From Chloranthus sessilifolius (lineage: Eukaryota > Streptophyta > Magnoliopsida > Chloranthales > Chloranthaceae): 64,000 nucleotides of DNA. Positions within the stretch are counted from its first letter, which is position 1; every line of letters starts with the position of its first letter. The stretch covers positions 39,000,287 to 39,064,286 of the forward strand of contig CM037590.1 in the NCBI GenBank assembly GCA_021018995.1, in the 5' to 3' direction. Positions 49,696 to 61,600 of this stretch are shown piece by piece. The position numbers were made by a program, and so were the translations under genes. The notes beneath the pieces were generated by a model. It made no database searches. It had not been told where the DNA came from and saw only the letters and a list, made by a program, of their open reading frames with translations.

Positions 49696-49847
49696 CAAGG
49701 ATAAAAAATTTGGGTTTCATTTCGATTTTAGGCTGGGCCGAAATCAAAATTTATTTTGGCAGAAAACTCACAGGGACTGAAAATTACCGAAAATATTGTT
49801 TTCGTTTCCGCAGGGACTGAAACCGAAACATTTCGTTCGAAATCAGG
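49696..49847. mobile_element. hAT-type MITE, 152 bp (ATTTCGG family)
   Basis: The left end is CAAGGATAAAAAATTTGGG and the interior contains CTGGGCCGAAATCAAAAT and GACTGAAACCGAAACATTTCG. A perfect 8-bp duplication GAACAGCC lies at 49688-49695 and 49848-49855. The family is that of 42080-42227. It lies about 130 bases upstream of the RSZ 5' exon. Confidence 0.85.
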
Positions 49848-49999
49848 GAACAGCCTAATGAATCGACACGTGTCAATAATAGAGATTATTTATAAAGACT
49901 ATATTGTAGCATCGACACACACGATTTTTTCCCGAAAATAATAATGGTTACCAAATTATAAGGAGCGATCTCCACGAGCCAATAGCTACGCATTACATT

Positions 50000-51207
50000 T
50001 TTCTTTGTTAGGGTCTTGGTCTTTGAAGTTGGAACTCCCAAAAAACCCTAATCCGTCCGCAGGGAAGGCTTTGTTTCTATCGATCGATCATTCACTGTAA
50101 GTTAATCTTGTGTTTTTTTATTTGCATTAGCTTCTCTCTTTAATTTTATTTATTTAGGGTTTTAATGTTAAAAAATCGAAAAAAATAATAACAATAAAAC
50201 AAACAATAATCTGAGTAAAAGTTACTTTTTTTATTTTTTTTTCCCATAGATTTATCTATTTTATCAGTTTAGAAATATTTTACGGAGAAATAAGATTTTT
50301 TTTCAATTTTTATTATATATATTAGTTTGTTTTTTTATTTCAAATTATTAATTCGCATATAAAACCAAACATATCAGCGTATCTTGGTTTAGTTCTAAGG
50401 GTTGAGGGTGCCAATCCGTGAAGTACATATGGTATATAGATATGTGATCGTCAATCCGAATCGTCCACTTGGCAGTGCTGCTCAGTAGATGATTCATGGA
50501 CCAATTTTCCACCCCGATTTGAGTGTCGATCCCATAAGCTGTAAATAATCTGGTTGAATAAAATTATGACAATCGATCACGTGGTCTAAGCTGTTCGATC
50601 AGTATGATTTTTAGATAATTTACATGTATTTGGTACCTGATCATACACAAGATGCATGGATCTGTGTGTTTTTGCGATATCGTATGGCAACTCTTACAAA
50701 TTGCAACGTATTTGCAACTCGCGTTTGGCGATGCTTGGTGTAACCTAGTAGTCTGATTGTTTATGGGGTTAATGGAATGTCGGTGGCAACATAATATTAT
50801 CAAGCTTATGAAGAGCCTTTTACCCCATCATTCCAGTAAAAATTGACTTCTAAAAATGCCGGGGCCTCTGAAAATTTGTGAAAGTCAGGTTTTGGTAAGG
50901 GTTCAGTGGCTAAAAGGCTTTTCTTAAGCTTCATAATCTGATGATACCGGTGAGGAGAGTCAAACCCTTTTATATATAGTGGGTGACCAAATATGGTAGT
51001 CAAAGTCTTCCTACAAATGAGAATTTTATCGACGTAGTTCACTTGATTCCACATGATGTTACATTTCTCATGTTTTCGTTTTTACGGTTTTGATTAGGTT
51101 GATATTTTACATCTTAAAATGTCTCGAGTTTATGTTGGAAACTTGGATCCACGAGTCAGTGAAAGGGAACTAGAAGATGAATTCCGAGTGTATGGTGTTC
51201 TTAGAAG
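50000..51207 (+). CDS. RSZ22: RSZ21/RSZ22-like SR splicing factor, 5' UTR and first coding exon only
   Basis: The first coding exon (51119-51207) encodes 29 residues beginning MSRVYVGNLDPRVSERELED and ending EFRVYGVLRR in its open frame; it stops two bases into a codon at a GT donor (51208). That is the start of the RRM of plant RSZ-type SR proteins, including the RNP2 motif VYVGNL. Upstream lies a likely 5' UTR exon ending at 50096, with an AAACCCTAA telo-box near 50043. A 1001-bp 5' UTR intron follows (GT 50097, AG 51097). The 5' UTR start is approximate. These proteins bind pre-mRNA and guide splice-site choice in the nucleus. The remaining RRM, the CCHC zinc knuckle and the RS domain were not found in the 12.8 kb downstream. 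The gene may continue past the window after a long repeat-filled intron, or it may be a broken or displaced copy. Confidence 0.75.
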
Positions 51208-52601
51208 GTTAGCCTGCGATCAATTTGATTTTGTTGCTGAATTTTTCCAACTTCATTTATATTTCTTACTTTTTATTCTCAATGTGAACATTGGCCTCAT
51301 CGATCATTTGTCTAATTTTTATTTACACGTTTCTTTTTCCTGTTCCTTCATCTACATCTTTATATTACACACTGATGGTAGGGAGTGAAATGTATTAAGA
51401 TAAGATTTGTATCAGTTATCATGGTCATGGATATCTATTGGATTTTCAGAGAGATCATGTGTAGCTTTGTATTTGTTTATTTAATATCATAGTTTAACAA
51501 GAACCTATGTCTATATTATTCTTCATATTTATGGGTTATATAGTAGTGGGATATATGCAAGGGATCAAACTCGGCTTCAGTATCGTGTATTGTTCCGATC
51601 TTTGGACCGATTGTATCAGCCGATACTGAAACCCATTTTTTTATATTTTTGATGGAAAATAAAAAAAAGTGAAAAATGACCTTATCTTTCGATAACTAAA
51701 CAGTATCGGCCGATACTGGTGCTGATACCTGTCCGATATTGGTATCCGACTGGTATCAGTAAAGTTATTGGCCTGTCCACTACTTATAGGTATCGATCAA
51801 TACTTGACACCATGGAGTTTTGTATATATATATGTAGTGGTGTGCTAGTCAAGATATTGGGTGTTCGTGTGTTGTTAAGGGAAGCATTGTCATCCGGATT
51901 TTGTATAAAGGTTAGTAGGGTCTTCAACTCTAACTAGGTCATTTTTGCTCTGTCTCATCTCCTTTCTTGTACTCATCTTTTTATTCTTCATCTAACCTAA
52001 CCCTAACCCTACTTTTCTAATCATAATCACTTCACCAATAGTCTAGTTGGTATTAGAGCCAAAATTAGGATCTTTTTGCTTACTGGTCTCGATGGGTCGG
52101 GCCTGGCCTGGCCTTAAATGGGTCAATTATAATCGGGCTTCTTTAATCTAGCCCATACCCCGCCCGATTAGTTATGAATTGGGCTTACCTTTCCTTAGCC
52201 CATGGGTTGGGCCGGGCTGGGCCGCGACCTGCCCGACACTTTCTATATAAAATAACCCATTTGATGGAATCGAGCCGAGTTTAGGCTGGGCCTGAACGGG
52301 CCAATTTTTAATTGGGCTTTGGGAACTAGTCCATACCTGGCCCGACTTACTAATTGGGCTGGGCGGGCCAGCCCATTTATGCATCATGCCTCCCTACCTT
52401 AGCCCATCCCCATCCCATTGCAAGCCTGGCCAGGCTCATGCCTGGTCTGTCGAGACCACTATTCTTGCTTGCTGACATCACCAAACATTTGTTGACATCA
52501 GCATGATGTCATTCTGATGTTAACACACACTTTTGACCTCAAATCAGAAAAGGAAGCACATTGCCTTCACTGACTTTGACTGTCTTCTCGGCCTCTATGA
52601 C
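51208..52601. other. Presumed RSZ intron with two MITE-like repeats
   Basis: A palindromic stretch at about 51583-51815 repeats TATCGGCCGATACTG and TGGTATCNG words, like the GATACGTATC MITEs. A second element, about 52084-52457, has inverted ends TGGTCTCGATGGGTCGGG and, from the right, TGGTCTCGACAGACCAGG, with GGGCTGGGC words inside. Neither target duplication could be read. No second RSZ exon is visible. Confidence 0.5.
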
Positions 52602-53642
52602 CAATGTTTTCAAATTGCTTAAGCGATGCTAAGCGATTTGACTGCATTTCGCTTAAGCGAAATTGCTTAATCGCATAAGCCATGACATAATTTTTTTTTT
52701 AATAAAAAAACTAAAAAAGGAATAACAAGTTAACAATAGGTATTTAAGTTTTTAGAACTAAAGCAACACTAACTAAAAATTAAAACTGAATCAATGACAA
52801 AGAAGGGGAAAATAAACATTCTTGTATTTAAAAAAGAAGGTTCAAAATTATAACTTTAGTTTTGATGCTGAGTACCGGCAATGTACTCTACACAATTATC
52901 TCTAACTCATTGTGGTACATCTCCATCATTACCACCATTATCACTAGCATTTCTCTCGTCATCGGAATCATCTCCTTCTACATACTCTTCTTCTTCCTCT
53001 GTTTCATCTTCATCCGATCTCACTAGTATAGAATCTATATCATCTGGCTGTCTGTCTTCTTCTTCTATTATTACATCTTCATCGATATGCACGCCTTGGC
53101 TGCTACTACCTCCACCAACAGTTCTCCTCCTATCAGGTGCCAGACCAAGACCCGCTTCTTCAACTAGGACCCATGTCAAATCTTCCCCATAGAAGACAAC
53201 TCATCTGGAGTATTAACCATCCATGGATGGTCAACAGACACATCATCCACACAGATGGGATCTCGGTTTCTGTCGCCTTTCAAGGAATCGTTCACGCAGT
53301 TTTTGATTGTACTGCACGAACGCTAAGTTATTGAGCTTCTTTTACTCAAGTCGGTTCCTCTTCTTTGTGTGGATCTGTTAGATACGAGGACCGTTAGAAA
53401 TGAAACTATAAAAAATCGTACAATTTAATTTAAATATTCATGGATTGAGTTTAAGACTTCAATTATCATCTCGAAAGAACTTCAATTTCGCTAACATATG
53501 GATGCAGAACAAGTAAAGCCAAATATCATAATGACTAGTTTTTTCACAATGGGATCCTTTGTTATCAGATCTAACACGGGTTGATATAATATTGACTTGA
53601 ATTGATTATTAGATTTTATTTTTTCTTGGGCACCCTCCATAA

Positions 53643-53647
<5 letters not shown>

Positions 53648-53681
<34 letters not shown>
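53648..53681. repeat. TA microsatellite
   Basis: About 16 TA dinucleotides lie inside the 3' part of the hAT element. Confidence 0.9.
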
Positions 53682-53685
<4 letters not shown>

Positions 53686-53975
53686 ATTGGTAGTTTCTCA
53701 TCACCATTCACCAATTGTAACACCTTTACTATTGGTTGGGAGTCACGTAGGGTTTGTGCAACACTAATCCAAAATTGTTTTTGGAGCAATGTTTGTGCAA
53801 CCCGTTTATCGTCGGCCTTCTTTGACCAAGGTCCATTGTTTCAGTGGGCCGATGTTACAAAACTTCTAAGCTCTTTTTTCGCATATAAGCTTTGTAATGT
53901 TAAAAATGCGGTTGCAAATCGGGTCACGACAAGACGTAATAAATTACCTCCTATTGCTTTGCAGATTCTTTGAAG

Positions 53976-54200
53976 TAGAAGCGCATATTTGTACATAAAC
54001 ACAACTGCCCTCCTAGCCTTAACAGTTGATTTAATATGTAGTTTACCTATATCCTCTAGGATTAGGTCTAAACAATGGGCCGCATTCTTTGAAGTAGAAG
54101 CACATGTTTGTACATAAACACAATTACCCTCCTAGCCTTAACAATTTTTTAATATGTAGTTTACCTATATCCTCTTGGATTAGGTCTAAACAATGGGCCG
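53976..54200. repeat. Tandem duplication (~113 bp) inside the transposase
   Basis: Two adjacent copies run GAAGTAGAAGC.CAT, TTTGTACATAAACACAA, CCCTCCTAGCCTTAACA, TAATATGTAGTTTACC, GGATTAGGTCTAAACAATGG and GCCGC. They differ at only a few sites, so the duplication is younger than much of the decay in the gene. Confidence 0.85.
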
Positions 54201-55372
54201 CGCATGGCGTCCAATATAATTGTAGTAGCTTCTCCATAAGGAGGCAACCGACGACTACATAAGATGCAACATTATCCGTCACGACTTACACAACATTTTC
54301 CGGTTCTATTTCCTCGATAGCCTTATCCAAAAGTGTAAATAAATATTCGTCCGTGTGAGAATGGGGCGAAACATTTATCGATTTTAGGAACATAGTTCCA
54401 GTAGGACAATTTGCCAAGAAGTTGATCAATGTCCGACCCATTCTATCTGCCCATCCATCGACCATCAATGTGCAACCGTATATTTTTCATGCATCCTTGT
54501 ATTCGGCTAGTATATTTTTGGTCACTCTTACCTCTTCTTTGAGGCATGTTTCCCAGACTTCATGGTAGGAAGGTGGTTTAAGTCCGAGTTCAAATTGCCC
54601 AACAACTTCAATTATCACTTTGAAACTCTTTAGCTTAACGGTATTTAAAGCAATGCTGGCTTGGTAGAACCACTTAGCTACATATTGGATTATGGTGGGT
54701 TTATCCTTACCCTTATATCGGTTCTCTAGTGTTGTTTGGGCGGGTCCTTTACCCTCTCTTTGATTAACCACATCCTCGGGATGTGGTTTATACCACCCTT
54801 CTAGTGTACCCCAACCACGTGTTTTTTTCGTTGGTGGTTGTGGAGGTCGTCCATTTTGGGCCGTTGGTGTAGATTTATTATCTTCATCGTCATCATCATG
54901 ATCACCTTCTATATAGCCTTCTAAAACAACTTCTTGATCATGTTTCTCCTTAGAATGCTTGTCCATATACTTCATTTCCTTTCGGATTTTCGAAGTAGCT
55001 TTTTTACAAGCCCTAGCATTTGATTGATCCATGGGCAAGATGTTGTTTATAACGGCCTATGCCACCATGCTCTCATAATCACATAAGGTACAAACTAAAC
55101 TATGGTTGCTTTCTTGGTAGGACTCTTATACCGTCAATTGGTGATAGAAAGTAGGAAAAGAAAATTAGAGATTTAAATTTTTTGAAACAAAATTAATAAA
55201 CTTGATCCCAAAAGGCTTGCTTATCCGGGGTCACTTGATTGATAGAAGATTAGAACTAAAAGCTTGTTTCACTCTGCAATCTTGATCCTTGATCTTTCCC
55301 TTTGAGGCTTTGTAACACTAACACTACTACTAATAGAACTAATTACAAGTTTACAACAATTTAATACACTAA

Positions 55373-56847
55373 GGGCACGTTCGCTTCGTTGTAATCCAAT
55401 CGCATGTAATAATCACTTTACATGTAATAAAGTACACTTTTTTTACTTGTAAAAAGGCACACCTCCGGTGTAATATGGTTGTTCAGTTCACTGTAAAATG
55501 AAGGTGTAAAATTCACTTTATTGGCTGGTACTCACTTTACAGCGAAGTGTACGATTTTTGTAATTTTTTGCATGTATAGTCACAAAATCGGGGTTCAGCA
55601 ATAGTTTGGCGAGGTTAAAATTCGGAAAAATCAGGCAAAATCGAGAAGTTCGGGGAATATTCGGAGAAAAATCGGTGAGAAAAATTAAAAATAAAAATAA
55701 AAAGATTTAAAATTATAAAACAAATAAAAAATATGAAAAAAATTAGTTTGTCACAATTTTTTTGAAAAATTCGGGAATTATTTAGGAATAATTTGCGAAT
55801 TTCGGTGATTTGGCTATCTGAAATTGTCATGTACGCTCATTTTATATCTCTTCATCGGCCATTGTAAAGATGTCCATTTCGCATGAAAATTTAGGGGAGT
55901 GTCATCCATCCCCGCTCAAGTAACTACTGGTTCACATTTACCCATGTCATTATAAAAACAAAGAACTCACTTAGAATGTGAATCAAATCGCTCTCTTCTA
56001 CGCTAACCCATCATTCACTCCTGTCAAAATGACGTGGGCCCCACACTATTTATAATCCACCCAAAATGACGTGGGCCCCACCTAGCTTCTTCTACATCTC
56101 TCTTCACATTTTCTTCTCTCACAACTGAAAAATACATCTCTGATTCCTCACCTCCGCTAGCCGAAAACTCCGTAAGCATTTCTGGGTCCATCTCCAAATT
56201 TGACAAGATGTCTCTGGCAAAAAGATCGTCGAAATTGATGTCTTCAAACAAAGTTTCCGGCGAGAAATTTTCGATATCGATCGGAAATCCTTCCATCTCT
56301 TTGATCATCCTTAGAACTTGTGAAAGGTGACAAGGCAAGCATTCCAAACTCAAATACGCAACAAAGAAGGAAAAAATAAGCAGACCCACTAAAAATCATT
56401 CACTGAAACCCAATTTTTGCACCAGAAAACTTGGTTTCTCCAATGATTTTGATGAGTTTTGGTGAGTAATGCAGTAGAAAACTTAGGTTTTTCCGGTGAT
56501 TCGTCGGATGATTGGTGCCGGAAAATGAGAGGAAGGGGATTGGGTGACAAATTGGAGAAGATGGTTTCGGTTTTTGTAGTGTAGGAGCGTGGACTGGTTG
56601 CATCTCAGCCACAACTTCCGGCGACTCGACCCACATCTCACGCAATAATTTCGACCGTTGCCCATTTTACCTGCAATAAATGGATATTACGAGCCCCAAC
56701 CTCGCAAGTCAAAATTATTGCAGGTAAAATTTAGTGGCACAAAACTCAAAAAATTACACCCAAATGAACAACCAAAGTTGTACTTTTTACGGTAAAATAG
56801 AAGGATTGCGCACAATAATACCGGATTACAGCAAAGTGAATGTGCCC
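55373..56847. mobile_element. PIF/Harbinger-type element, 1.48 kb, nested in the hAT
   Basis: The ends are inverted repeats of about 25 bases: GGGCACGTTCGCTTCGTTGT AATCC and, inverted, GGGCACATTCACTTTGCTGT AATCC. A 3-bp TAA duplication flanks it (55370-55372 and 56848-56850), as expected for PIF/Harbinger. No transposase is visible. The left part carries a piece (about 55575-55815) related to the MITE at 10656-10966. The right part carries host-like DNA that resembles the 5' portion of a GLK transcription-factor gene. Confidence 0.85.
56081..56308 (-). pseudogene. GOLDEN2-LIKE-like N-terminal fragment captured by the Harbinger element
   Basis: On the minus strand an open frame reads MIKEMEGFPIDIENFSPETL then FEDINFDDLFARDILSNLEM and DPEMLTEFSASGGEESEMYF. 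The order of a D-rich FDDLF box, an L.DLEMDPE.L.EFS box and SGGEESEM matches the acidic N-terminal region of plant GLK (GARP/Myb) transcription factors. The GARP DNA-binding domain is absent. Upstream DNA to about 56690 is pyrimidine-rich and looks like a 5' UTR. After EEAR the frame enters sequence with two direct GACGTGGGCCCCAC copies that does not look like GLK. I infer a captured gene fragment; the match is from memory. Confidence 0.55.
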
Positions 56848-57187
56848 TAAGAAAGAGGATTATAAAGGATTAAGAAAAAGTTAGGAAAGATGAGAAGAGA
56901 TTGGGGGTATAGAATGGAGATTAGAGAGGAAGATTAAGCCAAAATAGTTGTGTGAGAAATATAGGACCCAACCCACCCTTTTATAGAGGCCATGGGATCA
57001 CAAAAAAGAAAAAGAAAAAAATTTAAGTGCTCCAACAGTCATAAATATGACCGTTAGAGCATTATGCGGTCGCATACATCATTATGCGATCGCTTAGTCT
57101 CCTGCATCGCATAAGCCAAGAATGGCTTATACGATTTGGCTGCTTAGGATTGCTTAACTGATCGCTTATGACAACACTGTCTATGAC

Positions 57188-58300
57188 CCCTTGGTCTGAA
57201 ATGCCCTTAAAAGCTTGGTGAACATCTAGCCACATGAAGTCCCTCAATCACAACTTCATCAATGGAGTCATAAGCATATGATTTTTCTCGCCTTTCTTGG
57301 AACCTCTCCTTAGGTGTTGATTGTATTGTATGAGGATGAGTTTGTTCAATTTTTTTGTTCAAGCGTGGATCTAGATTATAAGGAAGAAAATGTGATTTAA
57401 TAAATATGTGCGTAAGTAAAAATAAAACTGTGATTAAAATTCAATCAATTATCTTTAAATTGATAACTTAAATGCTTGAATTTACTCAGTCATGTTCATG
57501 GAGTATGCATGCCACCACTAAATTGCAGGTATCCAAAATTTTCAAATTTGTGGGAAAGTGACATAAGTTAATAGATATAGGAATTAACAAATAAAAGTTA
57601 CTATTTATTAGAATGAAAGTTCAAACAACTAACAATACTAATTGACATAATTGAAAATTACTTATTTTGTTGGATTTTTATCCTTCACCTGATTGCTGTC
57701 ACTCCCCAAATCTCTTGGAGCATTCTTAAAATCTAGAACCTGGTTACTTATCTAAACTTGTAATGCTTGATTGGAACTAACCCCTCCAAATATTCATAGA
57801 AATCCCGCTTGGAAATGAGCGAAAGGTTTTTTGTTTACCTCTTGTGTAGCATAATATAATAATGAACTAAGGCGCCAAACGAAGTGGTTGATTGAGCTGC
57901 ATACCCCACCTTCTACTAATAATATCTGAAATAGATTTATAATCCCGTTCATTATCTTAGAAATGTCCGTTTAATCTGCTCTCTGGCTTGAGTCATCACT
58001 TGTTAAATATTGCCAACTGGGGGCTTCTCAAACTATTAACAATTCTTAACAGTTAACATTTCTACAAGAGGGTGAGCCACCTTAAGCGAATTAACAACTC
58101 ATTTTCAGAAAACAGACATCATGTTATTAAATGATGCCCTTACCACCTTTTATTTTTTTGGATACTTACTTTGGGAGAATGGGAGGGGCTTTCGATGCAT
58201 ATAGTGCATATAGATCATTTTATATGGGTGTATATGCTCCGTAGCATCAAGGAAACAGTAGCAAATTGATACAATGGGATACACATGGAATCCAATATAA
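57188..58300. other. Flank right of the hAT, no gene recognised
   Basis: The sequence directly right of the hAT duplication (CCCTTGGTCTGAAATGCCC) would join the left flank (TTCTCGGCCTCTATGAC) in the uninserted state. I cannot name the joined sequence. The remainder is AT-rich with no coding motif and no clear repeat structure until LINE sequence begins near 58300. Confidence 0.4.
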
Positions 58301-58601
58301 TTTTCACCTTTTGTCCCTTAAAAGGCATTCTGATTCCACATAAGAGCTGCCACAGTACTAATGGGTGGCTGAGGAGTCTGGTTTGTTGGAGTTCCTCGCT
58401 TCTGTGAGGAGTAGAACTGGCTTTGAACAGCGCTTTCGGAGACACTTCCAAAGGTATCTTCACGGTCAAATCCTTTGACACAATATGTACCTGTTCTCAG
58501 GCCCTTCTCAGGTATGGATGGGCTGGTCTGTGGTGTGTGACGATCCCTTCAAAAATAAAATTCTTTGGATGGATTGTCGTTAGGGGACGAATCCTTACGA
58601 T
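58300..58601 (+). mobile_element. LINE (L1-like) fragment, left part, split by a hAT MITE
   Basis: A plus-strand frame (58423-58600) reads KGIFTVKSFDTIC then PSKIKFFGWIVVRGRILT, the zf-RVT region that ends plant L1 polyproteins. It continues at 62128 with TDQLRERGIRVRNKCVMCLQ and EGVDHLLFHC, which completes the zinc-binding motif. The MITE at 58602-62127 therefore inserted into this LINE. Confidence 0.8.
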
Positions 58602-61600
58602 CAATGTAGTCAATCGCATATGTGACCCTATGCGATGGCATACGGCCATCGCATATGCAATCTCGCATATGCGATTATGCCATGACATAATTTTTTTTTT
58701 TTTCAAAAAAACTCAAAAATTTCAAAAAATGTAATGACCATAATTTTCTACACAAAAATCCGTGCCTTTATCATTCGTGTCATAGGCATGCCATGGTTTA
58801 ATCCTAATATGATAGTAAATTATTTGAGAAAACACGAGCCTTTTTTTTTTCCTTTTCTTTAAGAGATATCTATATATAGATCATGTGCTAATAAAAGGTA
58901 ACAATATTGATATTAATTTTCAACTAAGCTTAAATTAACCGACTTTAAAAATTTAAACCCATTCAATAAATCATTCAAATAAAGTCTCAAATATTTTAAA
59001 TTAACCATGCATCTATAGTCCCGTGTCCCAAGTGCCACCCATCAAAATATAAAGTGAAATAACATAATAAAAGTACCATTTGTTTATCGTCCCAAAATCT
59101 CATGAAATTAAAGTAATTAACCTACAGATAAAAATCTTTTGGGTGATCTTCCTCTTTTGATGGTAGATAATCAGGTCCTCTTTGGGTACTTTGTCGTCTG
59201 AGAAATCAGAGATAGGGGGATCTGCGACACAAAAGTGTCGGGGTAAGCAAAAATTTCCATGATGCTTAGTAGGGAGGAGTTAATTACCCTCTATGACTTG
59301 AAACATTTAGTTAGCCAACATGCAAAAAATTTATCGAATTAATGTAATGATAATTTTGAGATAGAGATATCATAAGACATGACAAAGTTAGCAAAATTTA
59401 TGATTATGAGATAGAAATTTTCAATGACTATCTAAAATTCTACATATAATTTATTTATTTCAAAATTTGTGTGCTTTCATATTTCGTGAAACATATTTGT
59501 GAGTAGACTACTCCCAGTGACATTTGTCTTGTAGTTCTTGCATGACTTAAATACTAACTTAAAGTAATTTTCTCACATATTAGGTGCCAAAGCTAAAGTA
59601 ATATTTATACCAATGGGGATCCCGTCCATCGTCGTCCATGGATAATTTTTATAATTAGCCGTAGCCCCTACTCTTCGAGGTGGCTCGTGCTTGGTCCGTG
59701 TCTTGATATGACATGATGAGATTCTATTAAAATCGAAAATTATACATGCATAACGATTGCTTGTCTTTTTATCGTATATATAATTATAATCTTTGACTTG
59801 CCTTGTCATAAGTTCTTGCCGTGTCTATTTTTATTCATGTCTTAAATGACTTTTAAACTTACGAGTCATTTTCTTATTTCATGACGTACACTTTATATTT
59901 GATAATCATGTGGATAGACATAGTACAATAAGAATAAACCAAATCGTGATAACATGTTAAAACATTTATGACCACAAAAATGCGACTTACCCATGTATAA
60001 AATAATTCTGCAATTATGATGCAATCTGATCGAATTAGGACATAATTAGTCAAAAGTTTAACTTTTATAATTCCTGTTCGAACCAAGGATCAAAATATTG
60101 GCAAAAATTTCCGCTGATCCTTGGTTCGAATTGGAGAATTCTAACCATCAGATGTGAAAATCATGAAAAGTTGGGAGGGGTGATCATACAAAAATTTTCG
60201 TGATTTTACTCATATGGGTGCTTGATCAAAGGTCAAACGTGCGTTCACAGAACGCTTAGAATAAGATGCAGGAATTTACTTTGTAGATTTTTAAAGTAGG
60301 TGGCTTGGGGTCGATTTTCGAGGAGACTAGAAACTGGTTTACTCAGATAATGGAATAGTTTTGGTAGAGGGCATTGACATCTACATCACCTCTTTGGTGG
60401 TTTGGCCATTGGAGGTTTATAAAAATTTCTACAGTTATATAAAGTTAGGGAAAAACCCAAACTGGTTAGAGATAGAATTTAGGCATCTACCTCTAATTTA
60501 CATGCTAAATCAAAATTTCAAAGCTATAGCCAGCATAATAAATTATCATACATAAAGATTAGTATGCATGTGCTTGTACAAGTATTTACTCTTTTAAACA
60601 AATTATCAAGCAAAGTATAAGAATCAATGAAATTATTTATTCCTATATGACTAGATAAATAAGTGGGTCGAAACCAAAGAATGACGAATTAAAATTTAAT
60701 TTCATGTTCATGCACTACTAATTAATCAAATAAAGAATAAGTAATTAAATTCCCCCTACCTCGGGTCCTAACGTCACAAGGAAAAGTTGTTGGTGCAAGA
60801 GTGATCAAGAGCAACGAGAAAAGGGAGAGAAGGGTCATGTGGTGTGTGAATCTGTGTGGAATCTCCTGAATTAGGGTTCCTCGATGGTCTTGTGCAAGAA
60901 TAAAAAAGCAAGGGCTGGGGAATTTTTACCCCAACACGGAGCACCGCACTACATGCCTTATGGCACCAAGACGTCGCGTGCCCTTTCTAACTTCCTAAAA
61001 TAACAGATCGTGTGAGGACATTTTGGTTGGTCGAATTTCTTAAAGAGAGTAAAATTTGAGGGCATATATTTGTGATTGGGTGGTTTGGTTTGCGTGTTAG
61101 GCACAAATACAAAAGTAGTTATAAGTTAAGGAAGGCTCTAAGTAAGTTAAGATCCTAGAGAGGAGTGAATCAGGCGTGGGTTTCTCAAAGATCAAAAGTT
61201 CAAAATCTTAGGACTCTAGAGAAAAGAGGGACACTTGGCGCTCAAGTTGGATTGGAGCTGTTTGTGTGTTAAATATAAACACCATAAATATTTATATAGT
61301 TCACTATTTAGGAAATATGTATAAATAATGTTGGGTTTGGATGTTGAGTGCCATTACCGATTCATCATGGTACCCTTATCTAACACTATACATCCTTATA
61401 ATATATTTTACACATTTGTTTTCTTTTTATATATTCTATTTGTAAAATGAGTACGAGAGAGGGAGTAAGGTTTGGTTCCTCGGAGGTTGGGTGGTGTGCA
61501 TCATGTACAGACACATGTACGCTCGGCATAAGGGTTTGATTTGGGATTTAGTATGTCAGGGTGAATACACCCAAATAAAATAGGTGGGTTCTAGGTGATG

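Larger units (their letters stand above)
52907..55130 (-). pseudogene. hAT transposase (BED, DUF659, C-terminal dimerisation), broken
   Basis: Read on the minus strand: a BED-finger remnant with VCTLCDYE (about 55040-55125), then ARACKKATSKIRKEMKYMDK and a linker (54487-55038), then DUF659 with MVDGWADRMGRTLINFLANC (54286-54468), VTDNVASYVVVG and WTPCAAHCLDLI. VTRFATAFLTLQSLY follows near 53930, and a C-terminal part with KRNRLE, VQYNQKLRERFLERRQK, HPWMV and WVLVEEAGLGL (about 53130-53360) ends in an acidic tail. Codon TGA replaces the TGG expected in KDAWKIYGC. A roughly 113-bp tandem duplication (about 53976-54200) splits the coding region, and several other stops and shifts are present. 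The gene cannot make a full transposase. Confidence 0.87.
52602..57179 (-). mobile_element. hAT transposon, 4.58 kb, with broken transposase
   Basis: The ends are imperfect inverted repeats: CAATGTTTTCAAATTGC on the left and, inverted, CAGTGTTGTCATAAGC on the right. A perfect 8-bp duplication TCTATGAC lies at 52594-52601 and 57180-57187. Subterminal blocks repeat CGCTTAAGCGA, GCGATCGC and CATGACATAATTTTTT. It encodes a DUF659/hAT-type transposase on the minus strand and holds a nested PIF/Harbinger-type element at 55373-56847. Two short relatives lie at 58602-62127 and 62914-63403. Confidence 0.9.
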
